A DNA stretch of 64,000 nucleotides from Aquificaceae bacterium (GCA_037481935.1 JBBFKQ010000007.1:51878-115877); one strand, 5' to 3'; shown: positions 18,416 to 27,520, numbered from the stretch's first letter. The notes: generated by a model not told the origin, from the letters alone. Program-made: numbers and translations.

Positions 18416-18775
18416 ATGAAAAGGCTTACATATCTCATGGGACTTGCCATGTTGTTCTCTTGCACAAGCCAGAAGGCAGAAAAACCGGCACCAGTGCAGG
18501 ACTGGTGTCCTCAGGGGCTTCAGGTGGGTGCTTATGCAAAGATAGAGGGCATTGTGGACTACGAGGACATAAACTGGTGCAAGATGGTTATAAAGGGCCC
18601 GCAGGCTACTACAGAGGTATACTACACACAGGACGGCACAAGACAGAGGGTAGTGCAGTATGCTGATAATGTAAGGAGGAGTGAGGTAGAAATAAGGCGC
18701 ACAAAAGCAATCATGAGGATTTACGATAAAGATGGTAATCTTGTAGAGGAGCTTCAGAGCAGGGAACACTTCTGA
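18416..18775 (+). CDS. Small lipoprotein of unknown function
   Basis: 119 residues with a lipoprotein signal: MKRLTYLMGLAMLFSC, cysteine 16 being the expected lipidation site. The mature part has two more Cys (DWCPQG, INWCKM) and beta-rich repeats such as MVIKGPQATTEVYYTQDGT and AIMRIYDKDGNLVEEL, reminiscent of small beta-sheet lipoproteins. No family recognised. TAAAAT (18403-18408) stands 7 nt before the ATG. mnmG follows 18 bp downstream. Confidence 0.72.
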   Translation: MKRLTYLMGLAMLFSCTSQKAEKPAPVQDWCPQGLQVGAYAKIEGIVDYEDINWCKMVIKGPQATTEVYYTQDGTRQRVVQYADNVRRSEVEIRRTKAIMRIYDKDGNLVEELQSREHF

Positions 18776-18793
18776 GGGCTATATTTTTATTCC

Positions 18794-20638
18794 ATGCTGG
18801 TGGACGAGTTTGATGTGGCGGTAATCGGCGGAGGTCATGCAGGCATAGAGGCGGCACTGGCGTCCGCACGCATGGGTGCAAAGACGGTCATGTTTGTTCT
18901 CAATGCAGACACCATAGGTCAGATGTCCTGCAACCCCGCCATAGGGGGCATAGCCAAGGGCATAGTGGTCAGAGAAATTGACGCCCTCGGTGGTGAGATG
19001 GCAAAAGCTATAGACCATACGGGCATACAGTTCAAGATGCTCAACACACGCAAGGGAAAGGCGGTCTGGTCTCCCCGAGCTCAGGCGGACAAAAAGCTCT
19101 ACAGGGAATACATGAAAAGGGTCTGCGAAACTCAGGAAAACCTCCACATAAAGCAGGATGAGGTGGTGGACATCATCGTAGAAAACGGCAGGGTGGTCGC
19201 AGTCAGGACAAAGCTTGGACTGGAATACAGAGTTAAGGCGGTGGTGGTAGCCACCGGCACTTTCCTCAACGGTCTTATATACATCGGGGACAAAACCTTC
19301 CCCGCCGGCAGGGCATGGGAGCCTCCCTCCACGGGTCTTGCGGATTTTTACAGAAGGCATGACTTTCCCCTCTGGCGGTTCAAGACCGGCACCCCCGCAA
19401 GGCTTGACAGAAGAACCATAGACTTTTCCGCCCTTGAGCCAGCACCGGGGGACGACCCGCCACCCAAATTCTCCTTCTGGACAGAGCCTACGGGCACTTA
19501 CTGGTTTGAGAGGGGCAAAAAGCAGGCTCTGTGCTGGATAACCTACACCACACCAAAAACCCATGAGATAATCCGCAAAAACCTGCACAGGACTGCACTC
19601 TACGGGGGTCTGATAAAGGGCATAGGTCCCAGGTACTGTCCTTCCATAGAGGACAAGGTGGTAAAGTTTGCAGACAAAGAAAGGCACACGGTCTTTCTTG
19701 AGCCCGAGGGCTGGGACACCATAGAGATATACCCCAACGGGCTCTCCACCTCTCTGCCGGAAGAGGTGCAGTGGGAGATGTATCGCAGTATTCCGGGGCT
19801 TGAAAGGGTGGAGCTCATACGCCCTGCCTACGCCATAGAATACGACATGGTCCCACCCACAGAGCTCTACCCTACGCTGGAAACAAAGAAGATAATGGGT
19901 CTTTTCCATGCGGGAAACATAAACGGCACCACGGGCTACGAGGAGGCAGCAGGTCAGGGCATACTTGCGGGCATAAACGCAGCCCTGAGAGCCTTTGGAA
20001 GAGAGCCCATATACCTGCGTCGGGATGAGAGCTACATAGGCATAATGGTGGACGACCTTGTGACCAAAGGAGTGATGGAGCCCTACAGGCTCTTTACTTC
20101 CCGTTCAGAGTTCAGGCTTCAGCTCAGGCAGGACAACGCCATTCTGAGACTTTCAAAGCTGGGCTTTGAGCTCGGACTGCTTACAGAGAAACAATATAGA
20201 CTTGTCAGAGAACTTCAGAAGGAGATAGAAAGCTGGCTTGAGTTTTACAGGACTCAGAAGGTGGCGGTGGCGGTGGGCTCTGACACCAAAAGCTACACAC
20301 CATCGCAACTGCTCACTGCAGAATATACCATAGATGACCTCAAGAACCTCGGCTTTGAGGTGCCAGAACACCTCTATGTGAAGGAAGAGGTGGAGGTTCA
20401 GCTCAAGTATGAGCCCTACATAGAGCGGGAGCAGAAGCTCAACGAAAGGCTGAAAAGGCTTGAAGGTATTACCCTCCCGCCGGATATGGACTATGACAGG
20501 GTGCCGGGTCTTACCAACGAGGCAAGGGAAAAGCTCAAGAAGTTCAGACCCATCACGGTGGGACAGGCATCAAGAATTGACGGCATAACGCCTGCCACAA
20601 TAACCGCGCTGCTTGCCTATCTGGGCAAACTGGATTGA
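18794..20638 (+). CDS. mnmG: tRNA uridine-5-carboxymethylaminomethyl modification enzyme MnmG
   Basis: 614 residues. The FAD motif VIGGGHAGIEAALASARMG, the signature MSCNPAIGGIAKG, RKGKAVWSPRAQADK, and FHAGNINGTTGYEEAAGQG are all MnmG/GidA. With MnmE it forms cmnm5U34 in tRNA wobble positions. The C-terminal helical domain (RVPGLTNEAREKL) that binds MnmE is complete. TATATT (18780-18785) is 8 nt before the ATG. Confidence 0.97.
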   Translation: MLVDEFDVAVIGGGHAGIEAALASARMGAKTVMFVLNADTIGQMSCNPAIGGIAKGIVVREIDALGGEMAKAIDHTGIQFKMLNTRKGKAVWSPRAQADKKLYREYMKRVCETQENLHIKQDEVVDIIVENGRVVAVRTKLGLEYRVKAVVVATGTFLNGLIYIGDKTFPAGRAWEPPSTGLADFYRRHDFPLWRFKTGTPARLDRRTIDFSALEPAPGDDPPPKFSFWTEPTGTYWFERGKKQALCWITYTTPKTHEIIRKNLHRTALYGGLIKGIGPRYCPSIEDKVVKFADKERHTVFLEPEGWDTIEIYPNGLSTSLPEEVQWEMYRSIPGLERVELIRPAYAIEYDMVPPTELYPTLETKKIMGLFHAGNINGTTGYEEAAGQGILAGINAALRAFGREPIYLRRDESYIGIMVDDLVTKGVMEPYRLFTSRSEFRLQLRQDNAILRLSKLGFELGLLTEKQYRLVRELQKEIESWLEFYRTQKVAVAVGSDTKSYTPSQLLTAEYTIDDLKNLGFEVPEHLYVKEEVEVQLKYEPYIEREQKLNERLKRLEGITLPPDMDYDRVPGLTNEAREKLKKFRPITVGQASRIDGITPATITALLAYLGKLD

Positions 20639-20639
20639 A

Positions 20640-20815
20640 GCATGTCTTTTACCACCTTTCCAAGCTCTGGAGGTTCCTACTTTACCATCCGCCAGAGAAG
20701 TTCGTAGTCCACTCCAAAGTAGGTATGAGCCGGCCTGTCTCTCATCCCCTTTACCTTTTTCCAGTTTTTCCATGATTTCTGACAGGGAAGGAAGTGTGCC
20801 TCTGCTTTCCATGCC
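20640..20815 (-). pseudogene. Decayed HEPN-domain (HepT / DUF86-like) gene remnant
   Basis: On the minus strand, ATG at 20812 opens MESRGTLPSLSEIMEKLEKG. In a different frame the sequence then reads WKKVKGMRDRPAHTYFGVDY followed by ELLWRMVK and a TAG at 20679-20677. The segment GMRDRPAHTYFGVDYELLW matches the DUF86/HepT core 'GmRN-x-x-vHxYFGVDxevvW'. The same frame continues past the stop as EPPELGKVVKDML, also typical. So both a frameshift and a stop break the gene, and only the C-terminal ~60 residues of a ~110-residue toxin remain. No nucleotidyltransferase (MNT) partner is adjacent. Confidence 0.7.
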
Positions 20816-20829
20816 TTAAAATATAAACT

Positions 20830-21144
20830 ATGCTGGGCTACTATGTGGTTTTCATAACGGTGCCGGTGGAGAAGGGGCAGGAGCTTGCGGAGTTTATCAT
20901 TCAGAACAGGCTGGGTGCCTGCGTAAACGTGGTGCCAGAGGTCAACTCCATATACTGGTGGAAGGGAAACATAGAAAAGGACAGAGAGAGCCTTCTGGTG
21001 GTAAAGACCTCCGCAAAAAAGTTTCAGGAGCTCCTTAAAGGTGTCAAGTCAGTGCACCCCTACACGGTGCCTGAGATTATCGCCCTTCCCATAGTGGCAG
21101 GAAACGAGGACTATCTCAAGTGGATAGATGACTCCCTTGGTTGA
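20830..21144 (+). CDS. cutA: CutA-like divalent cation tolerance protein
   Basis: 104 residues, the normal size of this trimeric ferredoxin-like-fold protein. Signatures: VPVEKGQELAEFIIQNRLGACVN, SIYWWKGNIEKD (Trp and Lys of the CutA core), KTSAKKFQEL, and HPYTVPEIIALPI. Copper or metal tolerance has been proposed in E. coli but the biochemical role is unsettled; CutA is structurally close to PII. It precedes a metal-efflux gene. TAAAAT (20817-20822) is 7 nt before the ATG. Confidence 0.93.
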   Translation: MLGYYVVFITVPVEKGQELAEFIIQNRLGACVNVVPEVNSIYWWKGNIEKDRESLLVVKTSAKKFQELLKGVKSVHPYTVPEIIALPIVAGNEDYLKWIDDSLG

Positions 21145-21188
21145 GTTCTCTCATAGCTGACGGTTCTTTCAAAACTTATAATTTCCCT

Positions 21189-22079
21189 ATGGTCTGCAAG
21201 CACCAGCACGAGTTTTACACTCCTAGCACAGGAGCCCAGAAGAGAGTCCTTGTAGTCTTTCTTATCACACTCATAACCATGGCAATTGAAATACTGGCAG
21301 GTTATATCTTCAACTCCGTTGCTCTCCTTGCGGACGGAATTCACATGTCAACCCACGCCCTTGCCTTTGCCATAGCCTACATGGCTTACTTCTTTGCCAG
21401 AAGGTGGGCAAGGGAGGGAAGCTTTACCTTTGGCACATGGAAGGTGGAAGTGCTGGGAGCCTACACAAGCAGTATACTTCTTTTCTTCCTTTCCTTTCTC
21501 ATACTTGAGGAGGCCTTTTCAAAGTTTGTAAGCAGAGGAGAAACAAAATACGACGAAGCTCTGCTTGTAGCTCTTTTGGGTCTGGGTATCAACCTTTTGA
21601 GTGCTTACATACTTCACGGTGGCCATCACCACCACGAACATCATGAACATCATGACCTCAACTTGAGAGGTGCTTATCTACATGTGCTTGCAGATGCCCT
21701 TACTTCCATACTTGCAATAGGGGGCCTGCTTGCTGGAAAATACCTTGGTCTGTGGTTCATGGACCCCCTTATGGGACTGCTGGGCTTTGGGCTCATAATC
21801 AGGTGGTCGCTGGGGCTTATGAAGGAAACCGCACCTATCCTGCTTGACAGGGAGGGCAGAAATCCACTCCTTCAGGATATAGTAAGGGCTCTTGAGGAGG
21901 ACGGTGAGAGCAAGGTCTATGACATCCACCTTCTAAAAATCCATAGCAACCGTTATGCCTGCATAGTGGGGCTTGAGACCTATGGAAACCATGACCTTGA
22001 ATACTATCACAGAATAATATCCCACTTTGAAGAGATAGCCCACATCACCATAGAACTCAGAAGCTGTGCCCGGCAGTAG
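21189..22079 (+). CDS. Cation diffusion facilitator, DmeF-like
   Basis: 296 residues from the ATG at 21189; six membrane helices. In place of the usual HxxxD pair in helix 2 it has ADGIHMSTHALA, the form seen in DmeF-type Co/Ni exporters, and helix 5 has HVLADALTSI. A His-rich loop (HGGHHHHEHHEHHD) sits between helices 4 and 5; the N-terminus has CKHQHEF. It should export a divalent metal in exchange for protons. I prefer this start because TATAAT (21177-21182) is 6 nt upstream; an alternative TTG at 21141 would overlap cutA and has no ribosome-binding site. Confidence 0.85.
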   Translation: MVCKHQHEFYTPSTGAQKRVLVVFLITLITMAIEILAGYIFNSVALLADGIHMSTHALAFAIAYMAYFFARRWAREGSFTFGTWKVEVLGAYTSSILLFFLSFLILEEAFSKFVSRGETKYDEALLVALLGLGINLLSAYILHGGHHHHEHHEHHDLNLRGAYLHVLADALTSILAIGGLLAGKYLGLWFMDPLMGLLGFGLIIRWSLGLMKETAPILLDREGRNPLLQDIVRALEEDGESKVYDIHLLKIHSNRYACIVGLETYGNHDLEYYHRIISHFEEIAHITIELRSCARQ

Positions 22080-22112
22080 TGAACAATTTAACAATTTTGT
22101 AAACAATTTTAC
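22079..22112. promoter_or_regulatory. Tandem activator sites upstream of glnB (site A)
   Basis: Two copies of a 14-bp dyad GTNAA-N4-TTNAC: GTGAACAATTTAAC at 22079-22092 and GTAAACAATTTTAC at 22099-22112, starting exactly 20 bp apart. They lie 67-100 bp upstream of the sigma-54 GG. The second copy also fits GTA-N8-TAC. The same pair occurs at two other nitrogen loci in the window. Confidence 0.7.
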
Positions 22113-22161
22113 GCAACTTCCAGAGACCCATCCCTCTGAAAGATAGTAAAATTAACCCTTA

Positions 22162-22181
22162 GCCAGCGGTGCAGGGCTGGC
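22162..22181. promoter_or_regulatory. Inverted repeat overlapping the glnB promoter -24 element
   Basis: GCCAGC (22162-22167) and GCTGGC (22176-22181) are perfect inverted arms 8 bp apart. The right arm includes the GG of the sigma-54 -24 box. It could be an operator; this may also be chance. Confidence 0.3.
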
Positions 22182-22193
22182 ATGTTTTTTGCA
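22178..22193 (+). promoter_or_regulatory. Sigma-54 promoter of glnB-glnA
   Basis: TGGCATGTTTTTTGCA matches TGGCACG-N4-TTGCW, with GG (22179-22180) and GC (22191-22192) exactly 10 bp apart. The expected transcript start is about 22204, giving a leader of about 15 nt with a GGAGG before glnB. Confidence 0.85.
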
Positions 22194-22215
22194 ATAACAA
22201 ACTGCAGGAGGTTGA

Positions 22216-22557
<342 letters not shown>

Positions 22558-22580
22558 AAATCTTATAAAGGAGGTCCAAC

Positions 22581-23990
22581 ATGCCAAAGTATTCACCAGC
22601 GGAGGTGCTGAGCCTCATCGAACAGGAAGGGGTCCAGTATGTGGACCTGAGGTTTTCTGACCTTTTTGGTCAGTGGCAACACCTCACCATACCGGCTTAC
22701 GAGCTGTCCCTTGATACCTTTGAGGAAGGTAGGGGCTTTGACGGCTCTTCTATAAGGGGCTGGCAGTCCATCCATGAGTCAGACATGCTTGCCTTCCCAG
22801 ACCCCGCAACCGCCTTCATAGACCCATTCATGGAGCCCAAAACTCTGGTGATGATATGCGACATCTACGACCCCATCACAAGAGAAAGGTATGGCAGGGA
22901 CACACGCTACATTGCCCAGAAGGCAGAGCAGTATCTCAAGCAAACCGGCATAGGAGACACCGCCTACTACGGACCTGAGGCGGAGTTTTTCATCTTTGAC
23001 TCTGTGGAGTTTGGCACATCTGCCAACTATGCCTTCTGGAGGATAGACTCAGAGGAAGGCTGGTGGAACAGAGAGATAACCTCTTCTGGCTACAAGATAC
23101 CCCACAAGAGGGGCTACTTCCCTGTGCCACCCCTGGATAAGGTCCATGGACTCAGGAACGAGATGGTCTCCATCATGTCCCAGCTGGGCATTGTAGTTGA
23201 GCTCCATCATCATGAAGTGGCAACCGCAGGACAGGGAGAGATAGACATTCGCTACGACTCTCTAGTCAATCAGGCAGACAAGCTTTTCCTGTATAAATAC
23301 ATAGTCCGTATGGTGGCCCACAAGTATGGAAAGTTTGCCACCTTTATGCCCAAAGTGCTTCCCAACGACAACGGTTCTGGTATGCATACCCACTTCTCCA
23401 TATGGAAAGAAGGTCAGAACCTTTTTGCGGGGTCTGAATACGCAGGAGTTTCAGAAATATGTCTGTATGCTATAGGTGGTGTTCTCAAGCACGGACCAGC
23501 CCTTACCGCCTTTACAAACCCCACAATTAACTCCTATCACAGGCTTGTGCCCGGCTTTGAGGCACCAGTAAGGCTTGCCTACTCTGCAAGGAACCGCTCT
23601 GCCGCCATAAGGATACCCACTTACTCTCCCTCTCCAAAGGCAAAGAGAATTGAAATACGCTTCCCAGACCCCACATCAAATCCCTACCTTGCCTTCTCTG
23701 CCATACTCATGGCTGCCATAGATGGTATTGAAAACCGCATACATCCTGGAGAGCCCTTTGACAAAGACATATACTCACTGCCTCCAGAAGAGCTCAAGGA
23801 CATACCTCAGCTTCCGGGCTCACTGGAGGAGTCTCTCAAGGCGCTGGAAAACGACTACGAGTTTCTCCTCAAGGGTGGGGTCTTTACCGAGGAGCTTATA
23901 GAAACATGGATAAGCTCCAAGAAAAAAGAGATAGACGAGATAAGGTTCATACCCCATCCGAAAGAGTTTGAGCTTTACTTTGACATTTAA
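22581..23990 (+). CDS. glnA: Glutamine synthetase, type I
   Basis: 469 residues, GSI-beta length. Signatures: DLRFSDLFGQWQH, GFDGSSIRGWQSIHESDM, GPEAEFF, HHHEVATAGQGE, NDNGSGMHTHFS, and NRSAAIRIP. The segment DIYSLPPEELKDI retains the Tyr that GlnE adenylylates, so covalent control is likely. It assimilates ammonium into glutamine and is the entry point for all nitrogen routes in this window. Strong AAGGAGG upstream. A GC-rich hairpin follows 10 bp after the stop. Confidence 0.97.
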   Translation: MPKYSPAEVLSLIEQEGVQYVDLRFSDLFGQWQHLTIPAYELSLDTFEEGRGFDGSSIRGWQSIHESDMLAFPDPATAFIDPFMEPKTLVMICDIYDPITRERYGRDTRYIAQKAEQYLKQTGIGDTAYYGPEAEFFIFDSVEFGTSANYAFWRIDSEEGWWNREITSSGYKIPHKRGYFPVPPLDKVHGLRNEMVSIMSQLGIVVELHHHEVATAGQGEIDIRYDSLVNQADKLFLYKYIVRMVAHKYGKFATFMPKVLPNDNGSGMHTHFSIWKEGQNLFAGSEYAGVSEICLYAIGGVLKHGPALTAFTNPTINSYHRLVPGFEAPVRLAYSARNRSAAIRIPTYSPSPKAKRIEIRFPDPTSNPYLAFSAILMAAIDGIENRIHPGEPFDKDIYSLPPEELKDIPQLPGSLEESLKALENDYEFLLKGGVFTEELIETWISSKKKEIDEIRFIPHPKEFELYFDI

Positions 23991-24000
23991 GTAAAAAACC

Positions 24001-24021
24001 GCCCCGCCCTCAGTGCGGGGC
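24001..24021 (+). terminator. GC-rich hairpin between glnA and amtB
   Basis: GCCCCGC and GCGGGGC form a perfect 7-bp stem around a 7-nt loop. No T-run follows: AAAGGAGG for amtB comes directly after. It is better read as an mRNA-stabilising or partial-termination element that lowers amtB output relative to glnA than as a full terminator. Confidence 0.5.
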
Positions 24022-24036
24022 AAAGGAGGAGATAGA

Positions 24037-25314
24037 ATGCGTCGCGCAGGAAGTATTATACCACTACTTCTGGTAAGCCTCTCCTTTGCAGGGGAGCAGG
24101 CTCCAAAGTTGGACACTGGAGACACTGCGTGGCTTCTTGTGTCTTCCGCCCTTGTCATGCTCATGACACTGCCCGGTCTTGCCCTCTTTTACGGAGGCAT
24201 GGCAAAGAAAAAGGACACCCTCAACACCATAGCCATGTCCTTTGTCGCCTACTGTATTGCGTCGCTTGTATGGTTTGCCTACGGCTACAGCCTTGCCTTT
24301 GGAGAGGATATTGGGGGCATAATAGGCAGCGCCAGCAAGCTCTTTCTGAGCGGTGTGGGAGTGAGCAGTCTGCAGGGGACTATCCCCGAGCTTCTTTTTG
24401 TCATGTTCCAGCTGACCTTCGCAGCCATAACCGTTGCCCTTGCCAGCGGTTCTTTTGTGGAGAGGCTAAAGTTCTCAGCGTGGGTGGTCTTTGTGTTTCT
24501 GTGGGTGAGCCTGGTTTATGTTCCCATAGCCCACTGGGTCTGGGGCGGTGGCTTTCTGGCAAAGGACGGAGCCCTTGACTTTGCTGGTGGAACTGTGGTG
24601 CACATAAATGCAGGTATAGCCGGTCTTGTGGGTGCTCTTATACTTGGCAGGCGGAAGGATGCGGTGCTTCTTCCCAGCAACCTGCCCCTTGTGGTGCTTG
24701 GTGCGGGCCTTCTCTGGTTTGGATGGTTTGGCTTTAACGCAGGCTCCGCTGTGGGTGCTAACGGGCTTGCGGCGGTTGCCATGCTCAACACCAACATAGC
24801 CACCGCAACTGCCGCCCTTGCGTGGATGTTCACCGAGTGGCTTCACAGGAAAAAGCCCACCGTCCTCGGGCTCGCCTCTGGAGTCATAGCAGGACTTGTG
24901 GCAATCACCCCAGCAGCAGGTTTTGTGAACGTGGTGGGAGCCTTCATAATAGGGCTTATCGCAGGAATTGTCTGCTACTTTATGGTGGCAGAGGTAAAGC
25001 AAAAGCTGGGTTACGATGACGCCCTTGATGTGTTTGGTATACATGGAGTGGCTGGCATAATAGGTGCGGTTCTTACCGGAGTCTTTGCAGACCCATCCAT
25101 AAACGAGGCAGGTAAAGGGCTTCTCTATGGAAATCCGGGACAGTTGTTTATACAGCTGTGGTCTGTGGTGGTGACCATAGTATACAGCGGTGTAATGACA
25201 GCCATAATCCTCTTCATAGCCAGGGCTCTTACCGGCCTCAAGGTTGGAGAAGAGGAAGAGGTTGGAGGACTTGACAGGTCCCAGCACGGAGAAAGTGCAT
25301 ACAACATCTCATAA
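24037..25314 (+). CDS. amtB: Ammonium transporter AmtB
   Basis: 425 residues from the ATG 7 nt after AAAGGAGG. Begins with a signal peptide ([20 protein letters not shown]) and then eleven membrane helices. Amt signatures: [26 protein letters not shown], the Phe-gate and twin-His helix [18 protein letters not shown], and [13 protein letters not shown]. It conducts NH3/NH4+ and is gated by PII, whose gene lies upstream. Coexpressed with glnB and glnA through the sigma-54 promoter. The cytoplasmic C-tail [15 protein letters not shown] is normal. Confidence 0.96.
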   Translation: MRRAGSIIPLLLVSLSFAGEQAPKLDTGDTAWLLVSSALVMLMTLPGLALFYGGMAKKKDTLNTIAMSFVAYCIASLVWFAYGYSLAFGEDIGGIIGSASKLFLSGVGVSSLQGTIPELLFVMFQLTFAAITVALASGSFVERLKFSAWVVFVFLWVSLVYVPIAHWVWGGGFLAKDGALDFAGGTVVHINAGIAGLVGALILGRRKDAVLLPSNLPLVVLGAGLLWFGWFGFNAGSAVGANGLAAVAMLNTNIATATAALAWMFTEWLHRKKPTVLGLASGVIAGLVAITPAAGFVNVVGAFIIGLIAGIVCYFMVAEVKQKLGYDDALDVFGIHGVAGIIGAVLTGVFADPSINEAGKGLLYGNPGQLFIQLWSVVVTIVYSGVMTAIILFIARALTGLKVGEEEEVGGLDRSQHGESAYNIS

Positions 25315-25326
25315 GGAGGTATAGAC

Positions 25327-26382
25327 ATGAAGAAGCTTGCTTTAATTACCGCAGTTCTTGGAGGCTTCAGCCTCAGCAATGCCCTTGAGCTAAAGACCGA
25401 CTTTCTCGGCACCCTCAACATAAGCGGAGCCCTGACGGGCTATATGCTCCACAGCAACAACACCTCTGACACAAAGAAAACCCGTTACGATGTGGGCTCA
25501 GCCCTCATAAACATATCAAAGCCTGCAGAACCCTTTGGCTTTACCCTTATTGGCGGTGCCTATGCGACCCCTGTAGTGGGAGTGGGACTCTTAAAGACTT
25601 CAGACAGCACCGACCTGTTCAGTCCTCTTCCCGTGGCTTACCTTGAATACGCACCCATAAAGGGACTTTCCCTTCAGGCAGGAAAGCTACCCACCATAAT
25701 AGGCTACGAGTCTGCCTTTACATACCTTAACAACTACGTTCAGAGAGGACTCATATGGAACATGCAACCCGTCATAAACAACGGTGTAAGACTCACCTAC
25801 AGCACAGACCTCTTTACGGTAAAGGTGGGTGTAAACGATGGCTTTTATACTCTCAGCACAACACATCCAAAGCCAGCCTTTGAAGGAAGTATAGGAATAA
25901 CGCCCATCAAGGACGCTTCCCTGTCTTTTAATTTTATAATCCCAGATAAAAGCTCAAGACCCAACGATACCGCCTTCCCTGCCAACAAGAGAGAGTTTAA
26001 CGCTCTTGCCGCCTATACCTTTGATAGGCTCTCCTTTGGTATGGACTTTATGTATGTGGAAGCGCCCAGAGACGCTGAAGCTGGAGTGCCTGCAAAGGCA
26101 AAGGCAAGCGGAGGCTGTTTGCACTTCTCTTATGACCTAAAGCCCATTAAATTATCCGGAAGGGTGGAGTATGTAAAGGACAACTCGGATGCCGGAGGCA
26201 TAGACCTTGTGGGTTTAGGGGATGGAAACAAAGGATGGACCTTTACCCTCACGCCTGCTTACCAGAAGGGTCCTCTCATGGTAAGGGGTGAAGTCTCTTA
26301 TGTAAAGGCGGACAACCCCTTTACCTCAAACAACAAAAAGAGTCAGACAAGGCTGGGACTGGAGGTAGGCTTCCTGTTCTGA
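25327..26382 (+). CDS. Outer-membrane beta-barrel porin-like protein
   Basis: 351 residues with a signal peptide (MKKLALITAVLGGFSLSNA). The rest is alternating amphipathic beta strands and ends LEVGFLF, the terminal Phe typical of outer-membrane barrels. Features such as PVAYLEYAPIKGLSLQAGKL and FTVKVGVNDGFYTL fit the putative-porin families found in Aquificae. It sits 12 bp after amtB behind an AAGGAGG and is followed by a terminator, so it closes the glnB-glnA-amtB unit. Role as an ammonium or nitrogen-solute pore is inferred from context only. Confidence 0.75.
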   Translation: MKKLALITAVLGGFSLSNALELKTDFLGTLNISGALTGYMLHSNNTSDTKKTRYDVGSALINISKPAEPFGFTLIGGAYATPVVGVGLLKTSDSTDLFSPLPVAYLEYAPIKGLSLQAGKLPTIIGYESAFTYLNNYVQRGLIWNMQPVINNGVRLTYSTDLFTVKVGVNDGFYTLSTTHPKPAFEGSIGITPIKDASLSFNFIIPDKSSRPNDTAFPANKREFNALAAYTFDRLSFGMDFMYVEAPRDAEAGVPAKAKASGGCLHFSYDLKPIKLSGRVEYVKDNSDAGGIDLVGLGDGNKGWTFTLTPAYQKGPLMVRGEVSYVKADNPFTSNNKKSQTRLGLEVGFLF

Positions 26383-26395
26383 GGTGCCGCGCCTT

Positions 26396-26419
26396 GCCCC
26401 CTTCCCGGGGGTGTTTTTT
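26396..26419 (+). terminator. Rho-independent terminator of the glnB-glnA-amtB-porin unit
   Basis: CCCCC (26397-26401) and GGGGG (26407-26411) flank a 5-nt loop, then GTG-less T tract TTTTTT at 26414-26419. It begins 13 bp after the porin stop. Confidence 0.75.
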
Positions 26420-26460
26420 AAATGTGATTGAAGAGTATGTGAGGTTTGTCTTATTAAACT

Positions 26461-27210
26461 ATGGTAAAGGCGGTTCTTTTTGACATTGATGGAGTTCTGT
26501 GTATAAGGGACAGGCTGATAGAAGGTGCACCTGAAGCCTTTGAAAGGATAAAAAAACACTTTAGAGTAGCCCTTGTCACCAACACCACAAGGGTGTCTTC
26601 CAGAACAACCTTTACAAGGTTGCGGTCTCTGGGTTTTAAGGTTGAAGAGGAAGAACTTTATACAGCTCTGAGAGTCTCCAGGATATTCCTCTCGAAGAAC
26701 AGCGCCAGCGCCTTTATACTTGCTACAGATGAAGTCATGGAAGAGTTCAGAGGTCTGGAAGTCTACCCCCTAAAATATGTGCTCGTGGCGGATGCCTATA
26801 AGAGCTTTACATACGAAAACCTCAACACAGCCTTCAGACTTCTCCTTGAAGGGAAAGAACTTCTCGTTTCTGCACCAAACAGATACTTTATGGACACTGA
26901 CGGCAAGCTCTCTCTCGATGCAGGACCCTTCTGCAAGGCTCTTGAATACGCCTCAGGAAAGAGTGCAAGGGTGCTTGGGAAGCCTTCTGAAGACTTTTTT
27001 AGGATTGTTTTGGAGAAGTTAGATGTGTCATCAGAAGAAGCACTCATGGTGGGGGACGACATAGAATACGATGTGCTGGGAGCTCAAAGGCTTGGCATGA
27101 AGGGATGTCTTGTCAAAACTGGTAAGTTCAGACCAGAGGACCTGACCAAGGGAAAGCCGGATTTCCTTATAGATTCTGTGAGGGACTTGCCCCGTCTTCT
27201 TGGGTTGTAA
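26461..27210 (+). CDS. HAD-superfamily phosphatase, NagD/HDHD2-like (subclass IIA)
   Basis: 249 residues. HAD motif I FDIDGVLCIRD, motif II LVTNTTR, motif III Lys in LGKPSEDFF and motif IV MVGDDIEYDVLGA are complete; the C2-type cap is between residues about 80 and 170. Such enzymes dephosphorylate small phosphates such as nucleotides, glycerol phosphates or phospho-amino acids; the substrate is not predictable. It lies after the porin terminator. Confidence 0.9.
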   Translation: MVKAVLFDIDGVLCIRDRLIEGAPEAFERIKKHFRVALVTNTTRVSSRTTFTRLRSLGFKVEEEELYTALRVSRIFLSKNSASAFILATDEVMEEFRGLEVYPLKYVLVADAYKSFTYENLNTAFRLLLEGKELLVSAPNRYFMDTDGKLSLDAGPFCKALEYASGKSARVLGKPSEDFFRIVLEKLDVSSEEALMVGDDIEYDVLGAQRLGMKGCLVKTGKFRPEDLTKGKPDFLIDSVRDLPRLLGL

Positions 27211-27247
27211 AAGGTTTCTCTTTCAGAGCTATGATACAATAAGGATA

Positions 27248-27520
27248 ATGAGATTTTCATTTTTTCCCTTCGTCATCGCGCTCACAGGTTGTTCAATGAT
27301 AGAGGGCAGTCATGTGGTCTCCTGTGAGCCCGTGCTCGGCAGGGATGCCCTTAGACCTGCAGTGTGTGGCAAGTGCCACATAAAGGTGGAAGCGGGCAGA
27401 CTTGTGATAACTCCCGCAGAGGATTGCCCTGCCTATCAGGTTTACAGGTGCACCACAAGGGATGGAAAAAGCTTTTTCATAAACAACCTTGGATGTAAGC
27501 CTTACGAAGAAAAGAAGTGA
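27248..27520 (+). CDS. Small cysteine-rich lipoprotein
   Basis: 90 residues from the ATG at 27248 (TACAAT at 27235-27240, 7 nt upstream). Signal MRFSFFPFVIALTGC has a lipobox LTGC. The mature protein has five further Cys: SCEP, the pair CGKCH, DCPAY, YRCTT and LGCKP. CGKCH formally matches the CxxCH haem c attachment motif, although disulphides or metal binding are as likely. The stop is directly followed by the arsB ATG. No family recognised. An upstream start 16 residues earlier would hide the signal peptide. Confidence 0.65.
   Translation: MRFSFFPFVIALTGCSMIEGSHVVSCEPVLGRDALRPAVCGKCHIKVEAGRLVITPAEDCPAYQVYRCTTRDGKSFFINNLGCKPYEEKK

Noticed and set aside
18155..18769. Long minus-strand ORF opposite GDPD and the lipoprotein
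   Set aside because: Composition is that of an antisense shadow, and the plus-strand genes are well supported.
18779..19909. 376-residue minus-strand ORF opposite mnmG
   Set aside because: Fully antisense to the conserved mnmG domain; no recognisable protein features.
21604..21660. CAT/CAC-rich tract in the cation transporter, looking like a simple repeat
   Set aside because: It encodes the His-rich metal loop in frame and is not a DNA repeat element.
22082..22110. AACAATTT direct repeats as a possible iteron or origin
   Set aside because: Explained better as the paired activator dyads at 20-bp spacing seen at two other nitrogen promoters.
24475..25287. 270-residue minus-strand ORF opposite amtB
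   Set aside because: His/Lys/Cys-rich antisense translation of membrane helices; no start signal.
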